Part shown: in pieces, positions 36,796 through 46,991 of the stretch
Position numbering within the stretch: the stretch's first letter is position 1
How the letters are laid out: every line of letters begins with the position of its first letter
Source: Avena insularis
Lineage: Eukaryota; Streptophyta; Magnoliopsida; Poales; Poaceae
NCBI GenBank assembly: GCA_023614405.1
Contig: CM042691.1
Location: forward strand, 177,106,927-177,170,926
Direction of reading: 5' to 3'
DNA: 64,000 nucleotides
The notes under the pieces: generated by a model
Databases searched by the model: none
Told to the model about the DNA's origin: nothing
Seen by the model: only the letters and a program-made list of their open reading frames with translations
Made by a program: the position numbers and the translations under genes

Positions 36796-36932
36796 GTACT
36801 TTTGTAATATGGACCCGCAATGTTTTTGTTGTACCACTCTGAGGGATGTGATATTTATGGAACGGTTTTCTGTGGATGTCATGTCAACGACTATAGCGTA
36901 CTACACATGCAGTGGTATGTTGGGTCTCCGCA
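36793..36932 (+). repeat. Third LTR end of inner element A (140 bp)
   Basis: TGTACTTTTGTAATATGG...GGGTCTCCGCA repeats the last 140 bp of the inner LTR and is followed by the CTAAT duplication (36933-36937). It supplies the proper right end missing from the second LTR. Confidence 0.85.
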
Positions 36933-36937
36933 CTAAT

Positions 36938-39575
36938 TCATCCAGATATGATCAACAGAGGGATATGAACCCTAATCAGAACAAAAACCCTAATTAGGAG
37001 ATGAACCCTAATCAGAATGTAGTCACTAGGCAAGGGTAGCCACTAGATACACACAGAGAGATTCATGGTGATAGGATGAACCAAGATCCACAGAGGCAAC
37101 TTACCCGGGGTCCTCGTTGACGAATTAAAGAGGAAGCAGATTGGCCGACGAGCCCGCGGCGGCACAGGGAGCACCCCATAGGGCGCTGCAACCTGCACCA
37201 GCCACGGCGGTGGCCACAGCAGTACTCGGGCACCACACCTCACCAAGGGAGAGCCCGCGGCGGCGGAGACAACACTTTCCCCAAACCCTAGGGTTCGGGA
37301 ACGGGGTGAACCTGGCCACAGGGGAGCTCCGGAGTCAAATCGAATTGGACCAGATGAACGAGCGTAGTCGCCAACCTCGCCCCGCACCACGACAGCGGCC
37401 AGGAGGGCCACATCGGCGGCCATCGCCATGTGTGGCCAGAACTACCAGGGTCGAGAGAGAGGGGGAGATGAGAACGAAGAAGAGACAGAGTGAATGAGTG
37501 GGCTGGTTGGGCCAAAAAACCTTCGGGGTGAGGATTTTGACCCTGCCCTATTGGGCCACAGGGGCCCAATAAGCCCAAATGGCCAGCCCAAGTCGTTTAA
37601 AATCTGTTTTAATAAATAGGAAAAGACCAAAATGCCCTTGGCTCAATAAAATTATAGAAAATAAAATAAAAGTCCAAAAATTATAAATAAAATATTTTTG
37701 AATTCACAAAAATCCAAACTATCCAAATAAATTGAAATCTAAAATTTTAGACATATAAATTTTATTAAGAATTTTGTAAATTATATATTCCTTATGGAAT
37801 TTTACAAAATTATGGAAAGATGATAAAAATAAATAAAAATCACTTTCATTATATATTAATATTGTATTATTTTAGAAAAATACTAAATAAATATTTAATA
37901 ACAATTGTTAATATTTAAGTGATAATTCTTAGATGAATTATTAAATCAATAAAAGTCAAATAAAAGGGAAATAAAATAAAAGAATACAATATTCTGTTAT
38001 AAATATTAAAAATTAATATTGATAAATCCTTTATTATTTTAAAAGAATTTTTATAATAATGGGGAAAATTCATATCAAATTAAATGATGCATTATTACTT
38101 GCATAATCATTTTGCTTCTTTAAATATTGTCCTTACCGGGCAATAATGATGTTTTTGTAGACATAGAAGCTCAAGGTTCAGTGCAAGCATCAACTTCACT
38201 AACTTGCCATCACAAGGCAAGTTCATCACTTGCTCATATCCTTTGAAGAGTCTTTATCAAAGTATTTGCAAATTGTGTGTTATCATATATATACTCTAAA
38301 ATAAATAAAATATTAATTTCACAAATAAAGAAATCATAGATATCATCCTAAGAGATGATATAATGGAGCAATAGAACTTAGGGTTCTATTTGCAACAATG
38401 ATGATCAATTAGGGACTTAATAACCCCTGCCATCAGTGATTCTAGCACCGTATATTACGCGTTAGCCATGAGATTTGGAATGGGACAGAGAAGTCAGCTG
38501 TATCTTCTTCCTCTCGCATGAAGCTGGATGTGCAGGTCGTGGTTGTTATCCTTGTAGCATGCATATTAATTGGTAATTCATAGAGGATATGCAGCATATG
38601 GGTGGAACCCTCATCATCCCACGATTGTTCTGGCATCTAACGGTTTGTACAAACCATTGCCGTAATTCATTATGTGGGCATGGTGTACACCAAGGAGGCA
38701 TGCGAGGTTGTGAAGGGGGCAGTGATTGGCTTGGACCAACTACTAGGCCCCACATCATGGAATTGTGGACGGGAAAGTACGCCCAGTTGTGCAACAAGGA
38801 GTTGATATCTCATGGGTAAAGTAATGCACCTCTGCAGAGTGTAAGAATTGTAACTTGTTACTCCCTGTTCCGGGAAGGAGCTACAAACGCGGCAGGAACG
38901 GAACTCCACGAAAGTTCTGGTCAACCTGTGAAGGCTGATTGTCATAGATTTTTATAATAAAATCAATCTTTGAAGAAAGATTTACAAAAAACTGCATAGT
39001 GCCAAGGACTTATAGTCCGAGGTGGTAGTTAGAGCATCAAACTTCCCACCTTGCATATAATGAACTTGTTGGGTAACGCTGTTACTCATCCTTTCCTTTG
39101 ATCCCTTGCTTAGACTATGAGGATCCCAAAGATGTGCCAATGTATGCAGCCGATGTCAAGAAGATGTGTTCGACGAGGAGCCTGACCTGTCAGGAGGTGT
39201 TGAAGGAGTGGATTACGAAATCCACTATGGTGTCAACGATAACGAATCCAACTAAATATCCTAGTTAGTAGAAACCAACGGAGCCGAGCAGCATGAACTC
39301 TATAGAATATGCTGCTGAGCTCAACTCCTAGTCGGAGTTGCTACTTTTAAATTCCGCTGAAACACTTTATATTTTGGTTTGTAAGTTGAACCTTTTGAAG
39401 TCTTGAACTTCTGGTATTGTAATAATAATAACGTGTGAATGTTTGTAATATGGACCCGCAATGTTTCTGTTGTACCACTCTAAGGGATGTGATATTTACA
39501 GAAAGAGGTGTTCTGTGAGTGTCATGTCAACGACTATAGTGTACTACACATGCAGTGGTATGCTGGGTCACCGCA
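36938..39575 (+). repeat. Right part of the outer solo LTR
   Basis: It continues collinearly from 19739 across the CTAAT site (homologous to about 21880-24515 of the inner LTR) and ends GGGTCACCGCA before CCCAT. The TATA palindrome of the inner LTRs is replaced here by a degenerate TTTTTATAATAATGG. No gene is present; the open frames near 37150-37500 are GC-rich LTR sequence. Confidence 0.85.
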
Positions 39576-39580
39576 CCCAT

Positions 39581-40684
39581 CTTATCCAAAACCCAAGTCC
39601 ATAACAATGGGCATTGACGAAATCAACCCTCGTTAATTGGTGCCATCTGTGGGAACTGGGGGTGCTGATCGTGCGGTCGTGACGATCCCATCATCTGCGA
39701 TCTACGATCCGTCGGTACATGGGGATCAGATCCACTTTAGCTCCCTCACCATCAACCATAGTGAGATCGCATCTGGCCGGCAAATCCTCCTCGGCAGAAT
39801 CAACATCTTCTATCGCCAGAGTGTAACATACGCGTGCAGCGTACCGCGGGACACCGACAAAGATTACGCCAGGCAGAACACCGTTCGATTAAAACTATTG
39901 GCCTGCTGTAGGCAGATTTTCCTAGTTTAGCTGGCTCCAGACACTGTTTGTGTGATTCCATCTGGTTGCGATTCGTGGATATTTGTTTCTTGTTGCAAGT
40001 ATTGGCCAAGTTGTTAGAAAAAACTCATTGGTCGTTGCTTTTTGTTCTGTGGTGGCCAATTCAATGCAACCCACGGCTGAGCAATCAAAGCATGCATTAT
40101 TTGTTTGGAGCATAGCCGACAGTTCACATCCCGAGAATCTATCAAATCTTGGTGGAGAGGAGTAGAGCTATTCGAGTCAATCGGCACGTGGTCAAGTCCA
40201 ACACAAAATTCCTGTAGGGGTTTATAGCATGGAAAAAAATTCTACCGCATGAACACAAACAAGCCAAGATCTATCTACTAGATTGTAGCAACGAGTCGAT
40301 TAGAGTACTCACCCTCGAAGATTCCAAAGCGGTTAACGAGAGGAGATTCTCGTGGGTGATGTAGTCGTACAATTTCCGATCTCAAGATCGTGTAGACGAT
40401 CCTTCCAAAGATGCATTCAGCAGTACCTGCGATCGCTCGCAGATTTTCGATGAAGACCTTCCTCTCCCTTTTTCCAGCAGTTAGCGGAGGTTGTAGTTCT
40501 CCCCTCATGATTCGGGCAACACGACGGCATGGTGTCGGAAGTAGAGGGAAGATCCTGCAGGGCTTCGCCTAAGCCAGATCAGGTTATGGCGGAGAATTAG
40601 GGTTTCTGGCGATCTAGGGTTTAGAGGGCCGGAGTGGATGAGGTGGAGTCGGCGGCGGATAGGGCAGCGGTGACGAACCGGCGG
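39581..40684 (+). mobile_element. Element C, right part: LTR end, PBS and start of internal region
   Basis: After the nested insertion the element C sequence resumes (CTTATCCAAAACCC), followed by a PBS-like site at 39638. The ~1 kb that follows has a weak open frame (39637-39930) without recognisable motif, then A/T-mixed and finally GC-richer DNA with GGGTTTCTGGCGATCTAGGG. It ends abruptly at the Athila-type LTR at 40685. The rest of element C would have to lie beyond the right edge of the window or has been lost. Confidence 0.45.
39638..39654 (+). other. Primer binding site-like sequence of element C
   Basis: TGGTGCCATCTGTGGGA resembles the TGGCGCC-type primer binding sites of gypsy elements and lies just after the presumed LTR end (AACCCTCGTTA). 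The priming tRNA is not assigned. Confidence 0.5.
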
Positions 40685-42027
40685 CTGATGACCCACAAGT
40701 ATAGGGGATCACAACAGTCTTCGCGGGTAGTATTACCCAATTTATTGATTCGACACAAGGGGAGCCAAAGAATACTTGCAAGCCTTAACAACTGAGTTGT
40801 CAGTTCAGCTGCACCTGGAAATAGTTCTTGCTCACAGAAGTTTATTAGTAGCAAAAGCAATAGTAACAGTAATGGTAACAATAGGATTCAAGTGCGGTAG
40901 GCATAGAGATGGATGGACGGGCGTTGCATGGACGAGTCTAAACATGTAACTTCAAGAATTAGGGCATTGCAGATAAATAATAACAAGCATCCAAGTACTA
41001 AACAATCCTAGGCATGTGCTCCATATATAGTCATACGTGCTCGCAATGAGAACTTGCACAACATCTTCTGTCCAGCCAGCCCGTGGTAGCGGGGCCTCTA
41101 GGGAACTACTGGCAATTAAGGTGCTTCTTTTAATAGAGCACTAGAGCAAAGCATTAACACTCCGTGAACACATGTGATCCTCACACCACAGCCATCCCCT
41201 CCGGTTGTCCCAATTATTGTCACTTTGGGGCCTTTGGATCCGGACAATGATATGTGTACACAACTTGCAGATAAGATCACAAACAATACTATCATAATGA
41301 TTCAATAATAAGTTCAGATCTGAGATCATGGCACTCGGGCCCTAGTGACAAGCATTAAGCACAACAAGTTGCAACAAAGTCAAATAACACTAATAGAGAT
41401 ACTAGGCACTATGCCCTAACAGATCTTATTCGATTACATGATAGAACTCATCCAATCCCTACCATCCCCAAGCCTACAGCGGGGGATTACTCACTCATGG
41501 ATGAGGGAAACATCGGTGGTTGATGGAGATGTGTTGGTGATGACGATGGCGATGATCCTCTCCAAATTCCCTGTCCCGGCAGGGTGCCAGAACAGAGTTT
41601 CTGGATCCGAATCTTAGTTTCTAGTGGCGGCGGCGGATCGGAACTCTTTCTGGAAAACTATCGAACCCCCTGAGTTTTTAGTATAGAAGGCAACTTATAG
41701 GCGCGGAGGGAGGCCGAGGAGTTGCCTAGGGTGGCCAAACCCCCTCCAGGCGTGGGGTCAGGTGGGCCCGCACCTGGGGTGGGTCTGGGCCCCCTAGGCC
41801 TCCTTTCTGTCTCTCCTTGTGGCTCCGTGGATCTTCTGGTGAGAAATAGTTTTTGGCATATTTTCCGGAATTTTTCCTGATAGTTCATTTTCTGCACAAA
41901 AACAAGACACCAAGGTAATTCTGCTGAAAACAGTATCAGTCCGTGTTAGTTGTATCCAAATCACACAAGTTTAGAGGAGAAACAATATCAAAGTGTTCGA
42001 GAAAGTAGATACATTTTGGACGTATCA
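40685..42027 (-). repeat. 3' LTR of the Athila-type element
   Basis: On the + strand it runs TGATGACCCACAAG (40685) to TTTTGGACGTATCA (42027), 1343 bp. On the minus strand it starts TGATACGTCC and ends GGGTCATCA. The same start recurs at 63785. A minus-strand TATA-like CCTATAAGTTG lies near 41702-41692 in a GC-rich block. Confidence 0.85.
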
Positions 42028-42029
42028 AC

Positions 42030-42042
42030 TCCCCCCAAGCTT
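42030..42042 (-). other. Polypurine tract next to the 3' LTR (Athila-type element)
   Basis: The minus strand reads AAGCTTGGGGGGA directly before the LTR, the expected place and composition of a PPT. A near-identical tract lies at 44211-44232. Confidence 0.8.
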
Positions 42043-44210
42043 AGCTTACTGCTTGTCATCAAGCAATTCAGTTGAAAACTGAGTGCGATAAAAGAACTTT
42101 CACGAACACTTTGCTTCATATGATGAAAATATTCTCAGCACAGGAGTAGATGCTTAGACAATTCATAATAAGGAGTGTGCAACTAGTCTACTCAATAGTC
42201 ATTGCAAGCTACGAAGAGAAACCAACTCAATAATAATAAGTAGCATGAAACATAAACATAAGCAACATTGCAATGCTCATAATAAGGTATGATAGAGTGG
42301 TATCTCGCTTGCCTTTGTTTGAAGAGCACAATATAAATGCCAAGGCACCTCTGAAGTTCACATGAAGACTAGAGATAAAGATATCAGAGATACAAGCATC
42401 AAAGTTATGACATAATTAACCAAGTTTTGGAACAAACACAAAAATGACAACTATGCTCTCAAGAAGGTGCTCATAGAATAAGTGGTGACTCAACAAAATT
42501 GTGAAAATGGTTTTGTAAAGGTTTTTGAAAGGCTTCCCAATGCTAAAAGGAAGGTACTCATTAGCTTTGAGCTCTCATTGCCCCTATCATAGGCATCTTC
42601 ATGTGGTTAAGGTGAAAGTGAGGTCCACTCTGAATCATATGCTTGACAGACCATAGGCTGAAAATCCCAAGTCCTTAAGTACGAGGGTCGCTCCGCATGC
42701 TACTCAACTTTGGTCACCTGAAAGTTCTTGTCATTGTAAATACATGCATATCATCGAAAACCGCCAACAAGGTACCCCTTGCATATGGTACAGGAGCTTT
42801 CCCATAACCAAAATGACAAGGCAAGCAGACAATGAGCATCTCAATAATCTTTTTATTTACCATATGCATAGATTTTTATTGAGGATACTTCCTAGATGCT
42901 CATTACAGTGATGCTGCATGTTTCCACCATGATTAGGCATGGCTTAAGCTAGCGGCCTAGGCGTTTCTCTAACACAATGTATAAACTCCATGAACTCACA
43001 ACCTCCCCTTTTATTTCACATCGTCGACATTCGTAAACAAAAGAGCAAAGTATCAACTAGATGAGATATCCAACAGGTGTTGAAAGCGTTCCCCGTGACA
43101 GCACGGTTATGCTGACTCACATCATATAATAAGCAAGCATATAACTTTCATGGACTAGTCATAATGGTTCAGAATTATTAAGCGCGAGGAGTAAAGTGTG
43201 CCATCAAATTTGTGAGAGCTTTACTAACTAATTTTATCATAATAGACAAACATTTTATTTTGGAAGAAAACACGGCATATGGAATATGCACTGAAATAGC
43301 AAATGATGCTAATAGGTAGGTATGGTGGACACAGCTGGCAATATTGGTTTGGGGAGTTGGAAGCACAGGAAGAGCACATACTCAGTGCAAGTGAAGGCTA
43401 GCAATAGAGAGGGAGCGACAAACGAGAGAGCAATAGCTGTCATAATCATGCTTGCAACAAAATAAGACTAACTATGGCATGAAAGTGATACAAGAACTCT
43501 AAGGCAAAATAAATCATCAAGGCTTACTGACTATTGATTAGTCATATGCATGCGTGAGCATGTGCCAAGTCGATTCACATGAACATTCAAAGGAGGATAC
43601 CACAATGTCATACCAAAGTATGAATAACAAAATGCAAGCAAATATTCATATAACATGCTACAAACTATTAGCAAGCTGGAGCTAATCATAGACAAGCAAG
43701 AACTACTAAGCATCCATAATGACATACACCTTACACAAACATGTTAAGCATGCTCACAGTGATGAGTATATGTACAAAAATGAAACAAATAGAGTTTGTT
43801 ACCAGCCTCTTACCACACCTCGAGTTGTCTTAATCTTCATTATTGCCCTTCACTTGTGTGACTTGAATAATTAACATGAAACCAAAATCCACTGAGGACA
43901 GCTGAACCCTGCAAAGAACTCACAAAACCAAACAAGAACAACAAATATTTTTGGTGTTTTTGTTTTTTTTAGAAACAAGCAAACAAAGAAAAACCAAACA
44001 AAAACAAAGCAAAATATTTTTGGATTTTTTTCTTTTAAGGCAAACCAAAGCAAAGAAACAAAGAAATAAACCAAGAGAAACAACGAAAATATTTTTGGTA
44101 TTTTTGGGTTTTTGAGAAAGAAGCAACAAGAACCAAAAAGAAAGCAAAAAAAATGGATATACAAAGAACCAACCGAACATGATATATATATGAGTGTGTG
44201 ATGTCGGTAT
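42043..44210 (-). other. Non-coding 3' region of the Athila-type element
   Basis: About 2.2 kb between the two PPT-like tracts carry no convincing reading frame on either strand. The DNA is A/T-rich and free of repeats except the block at 43945-44160. Long non-coding 3' regions are usual in Athila-type elements. Confidence 0.6.
43945..44160. repeat. Three ~70-bp A/T-rich tandem repeats
   Basis: AATATTTTTGG followed by a T-rich run and then a CAAA/GAAA-rich run occurs three times (starts near 43946, 44010 and 44086). On the minus strand this gives repeated NPKIF/TPKIF-like peptides in a spurious long frame. It is a minisatellite-like expansion just downstream of the ATHILA ORF. Confidence 0.65.
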
Positions 44211-44232
44211 ACCTCCCCCCCAAGCTTAGGCT
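44211..44232 (-). other. Second PPT-like tract, just downstream of the ATHILA-like ORF
   Basis: The minus strand reads GCCTAAGCTTGGGGGGGAGG, nearly the same as the tract at the 3' LTR (AAGCTAAGCTTGGGGGGAGT). It follows the ORF stop by about 80 bp. It may be an internal PPT or a relic of an earlier LTR boundary. Confidence 0.6.
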
Positions 44233-44309
44233 TTTGGCCTAAGTGGGGCTCAATCCCATGGTGCCCAAGTAGATGCACCTCCATAGTATGTCGAGGAAGC
44301 TCCCTCGTC

Positions 44310-45368
44310 CTAGTACGAGCTCGAGGCCTCCCCTGTATAATGTAACGTGGGGTCATATGAGGGTGCTTCCTCCTGATAGTGCCCGTGGAAGTTGAGAGAG
44401 AGTAGCTTGTCATCCATCTCTGCCTTCGTGCATGACCAAGGTCCCTGAGAAATACTGAACAAAGTGGTTTGGGGTAGAGGCATCTCTCTATCTCTCTCTT
44501 CCCCGTTAGTAAATAGCATTCTATAAACCAAGTTCTCAAGAGTGGAGCCAGTGGTGACAAAGTGGTGCGCCTTCATGGCAGCAAGATCAAGCCTCCGAGG
44601 AGCCAAAACTGTATCATGTGGATCAACAGCAATGTCCAAGGCAGCAGCGATACGAGTAGCAATAATTCCCCCATAAATGGGTCCCTTAGCAGCTAAACGA
44701 CGAGCAATGAGGGAACCAAGATTATACTTATCCTCACCATAGAGCGCAGCAGCTGAGAAGGCCAATTGATAGTTGGAGATATTACTAGTGTTCTCCCTAC
44801 CAATAACACTAGTGGTAAGATAGTAGGCAAAGTACCTAATGGCTGGAAGTTGAATATTCTTTATCTTCCCTCGTTGAGCTCTACGGTCATCATCATTAGT
44901 TATTCCCCAGTATAGTTCCAACAAATCAGCAGGTAGAGCTGTAATCTTCTTTGATGACCCAGTTGTACCAAGTCCCAGGGCCTTGCAAAATTTCTTCAAT
45001 GTCATAGAATGATCCCTGCCATAAAGTCTAAAAGACACAGAAGGATTGAACATACTATTGGTAAAGGAGAAACTCTCCACAAATGTTTTAGTAAGTAAAG
45101 CATATTGTGCACTCTCATCCTGCATGAAACTTGTTAGACCAGCCCTCTCAATCAAAGCCATGAAATCATTAAGAATCCCAGCAGCTCGCAAGAAAGTTTG
45201 ACAAGGCAAGGTGGAGGGGTGCGCATCCCCTTCATCTCCCTCGTCACCAAATCGCAGAGTGATGAGATCCTCATTGTATGAGGGTCTAGAACTGGTGGAT
45301 GACCTTGGAAGCCTTGCCCTTCTAGGTGCATCACTCTCAAATATGTCACCAAAGGTGTGGCGGTCCAT
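44310..45368 (-). CDS. ATHILA ORF-1-like protein, intact 352 aa
   Basis: The frame is open from ATG 45368-45366 (MDRHTFGDIFESDAPRRARL) to TAA 44312-44310. An upstream in-frame Met 34 codons earlier exists, but the sequence there (CSPLASSYSSCSSF) looks non-coding, so I prefer the internal start. The N-terminal 60 residues are charged and Ser-rich. The body is helical with motifs resembling the ATHILA ORF-1 family (SFRLYGRDHSMTLKKFCKAL, ELYWGITNDDDR, IRYFAYYLTTSVIGRENTSN, SLIARRLAAKGPIYGGIIAT). The role of this protein in retrotransposons is unknown to me. It lies downstream of protease, where an autonomous element would have RT and integrase, and is separated from it by a promoter-like block. 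It is the only long undamaged retroelement frame in the window. Confidence 0.72.
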   Translation of the reverse strand: MDRHTFGDIFESDAPRRARLPRSSTSSRPSYNEDLITLRFGDEGDEGDAHPSTLPCQTFLRAAGILNDFMALIERAGLTSFMQDESAQYALLTKTFVESFSFTNSMFNPSVSFRLYGRDHSMTLKKFCKALGLGTTGSSKKITALPADLLELYWGITNDDDRRAQRGKIKNIQLPAIRYFAYYLTTSVIGRENTSNISNYQLAFSAAALYGEDKYNLGSLIARRLAAKGPIYGGIIATRIAAALDIAVDPHDTVLAPRRLDLAAMKAHHFVTTGSTLENLVYRMLFTNGEERDREMPLPQTTLFSISQGPWSCTKAEMDDKLLSLNFHGHYQEEAPSYDPTLHYTGEASSSY

Positions 45369-46213
45369 GACTTCACTATTCTGAATTTTTAAGCAACCAT
45401 CAAACCAAGTGATTTCTAAGTTGATAAATGATGAGCAACTACTATAGGAACTTGCTAGAGGACTACACATGCATCAAAACAAAGTTTCTAAGCAAAGAAC
45501 AAGCATGTAAGCTCAAATAACCTGTCACCTATAGCAGCAAAATACTCGAGATACAATCTACCAATCACAAATCTAATTGGACAAGTGGAGGAGGCACATA
45601 CCAAGGAGAAATCCTCCAAAAATCAGCACTTGAGATGGGCTGAACAAGGAGATCGAAAATCGCGAGCAAGAACAACAAGAACTCGAGCTTGAGCAAGTTT
45701 TCCGATGTTTTTCGGGAGAGAGAAAGAATGTGGCTTTTAGGAGGCAGCCTGGAGGGGCCCAGGTGGGCCAGACCCCCCTATGCTCCACCAGTGGTGGTCC
45801 CGCTCCTACCACAGGTGTGGTGGCCTGGGGTGGCCCCCTGGGTCACCTCTGGTGCCTCTCTGCCCCTTCTTCGAGGAAAAATTTATTTTGAATTTTCTGG
45901 GATTTTCCTAGAAACTTTATTTTTGGCCAATTTTCAGGGTATGAAACTTGATTTTCTCGCGGAAACAGTTTTTTCAGAAGAAGCAAAAGCAAACCAAAAG
46001 CCAAACTACAGGAGCTCTAAGAAACTCAAACAAGCAAACAACTAGCAAAACTAAAGCTAAAGCAAAGGCTAGGAAGGAGAAAGGAAAAAGAAAGCAAGTA
46101 TAACCACAGTGGAAACATTATTTTGTTCATAAAACTCCTTTTGTTAACAAGGTTGATCAAGTCTTGTTACCAAAACAATCTTATATAAAAAAATTTTACA
46201 TTCCACAAGGTCT
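45369..46213 (-). promoter_or_regulatory. Non-coding block before the ATHILA-like ORF, LTR/promoter-like
   Basis: Between the protease stop (46214) and the ORF start there are about 850 bp without coding sequence. The part 45690-45990 resembles the element's own LTR at 41690-41900 in layout: a GGTGGGCC/GGGGCCC-rich stretch next to a TATA-like CCTAAAAGCC (LTR: CCTATAAGTT), then GGGATTTTCC/GGAATTTTTCC and A/T-rich sequence. I infer an LTR-derived internal promoter. Similarity is by eye and partly compositional. Confidence 0.35.
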
Positions 46214-46991
46214 TTATGTTACCTCATACTTGATAGCAATTGTCCCAATCATAATAGTTTCAAAATTTTCTTGTGGAATGGGACAATATATTTCTCCAAC
46301 CTTGATGCCTTCAATATTTTCAATAGAATTCAGGCAATAGCTCTTAACAACCTTCTTGGGGAAATAGACAGTGTGCTCTTTGTCATTAATATTGAATGTT
46401 AATTTTCCTTGATTACAATTGATGAGAGCACCTACAGTATTAAAGAAAAGGTCTCCCAAGAATAATAGACATATTATCATCTTCAGGCATTTCAAGCACA
46501 ACAAAATCAGTTAAGACCATGCAATTATGAGCTACTTGAACAGGAACATCCTCACATATACCAACAGTGACAGTAGTTGACTTATCAACCATTTGCAAAG
46601 ATATATCAGTTGGTATCAACTTTTCTAGTTGGAGTCTCTTATAGAGAGAAAAAGGCATAACACTAACTCCAGCTCCCAAATCACATAAAGCAGTTCTAAC
46701 ATAATTATTCTTAATGGAGCAAGGAATAGTTGGTATACACTGGATCACCAAGTTTCTTTAGAACTTACCATTGAAGCAGTAATTAGCAAGCAAAGTATAA
46801 ATCTCCTCATTAGGAATCTTCCTTTTATTAGAGACAATATCCTTCATATACTTTAAATAAGGAGGCAATTTAATAGCATCAGTCACAGGAATTTGCAAGA
46901 ATAAAGGTTTCATCCACTCACAAAACTTGTTGTAGTGTTCCTCCTCCTTTGACTTGTTTTTCTTACCTGGAAAAGGCATAGGTTTCTGCAC
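46214..46991 (-). pseudogene. Protease region of the Athila-type element
   Basis: The N-terminal part reads KPMPFPGKKNKSKEEEHYNK, FCEWMKPLFLQIPVTDAIKL and LPPYLKYMKDIVSNKRKIP, the standard lead-in to Athila-type protease. After stops near 46758 and 46752 comes the protease proper with active site ALCDLGAGVSVMPFSLYKRL (DLGA in place of DTGA/DSGA, as is usual in this group) and IILGRPFL. A frameshift near 46445 leads to the C-terminal part (ALINCNQGKLTFNINDKEH), ending TAA at 46216-46214. Nothing resembling RT follows. Confidence 0.8.

Larger units (their letters stand above)
19740..36932 (+). mobile_element. Inner element A: chromodomain Ty3/gypsy retrotransposon, rearranged; TSD CTAAT
   Basis: Outer target duplications CTAAT are at 19735-19739 and 36933-36937; CTAAT also follows the first LTR directly (24516-24520). 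In order the insert holds: an LTR (19740-24515), a misplaced piece of host LTR (24516-25459), leader ORF, gag and pol (25461-31086), a PPT, a second LTR lacking its last ~20 bp (31060-35828), a 967-bp copy of the gag region (35829-36795), and a third short LTR end (36793-36932). A C-terminal chromodomain and a TGTAACATCCC LTR start place it among chromoviruses, probably the Tekay/Del group. The 5' LTR/PBS junction is missing, so the copy could not transpose on its own. Confidence 0.8.
17518..39575 (+). mobile_element. Outer solo LTR (family A, older copy), split by inner element A; TSD CCCAT
   Basis: The LTR begins TGTAACATCCC at 17518 and ends GGGTCACCGCA at 39575. CCCAT stands directly before (17513-17517) and after (39576-39580). 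Its own sequence comprises 17518-19739 (2222 bp) and 36938-39575 (2638 bp), together about 4.86 kb, close to the 4.78-kb inner LTR. The two parts join at the CTAAT target site and align collinearly with the uninterrupted LTR at 19740-24515. No internal domain of its own remains, so it is a solo LTR that later received inner element A. It is visibly more diverged from the inner LTRs than those are from each other. Confidence 0.85.

Noticed and set aside
43871..44560. 229-aa minus-strand frame overlapping the ATHILA-like ORF
   Set aside because: It is a different frame of the ORF's end and then of the A/T repeat; composition (Phe/Lys/Leu runs) is repeat-driven.
45690..46045. 118-aa + strand frame
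   Set aside because: It lies antisense in the promoter-like block of the Athila-type element and has no domain.
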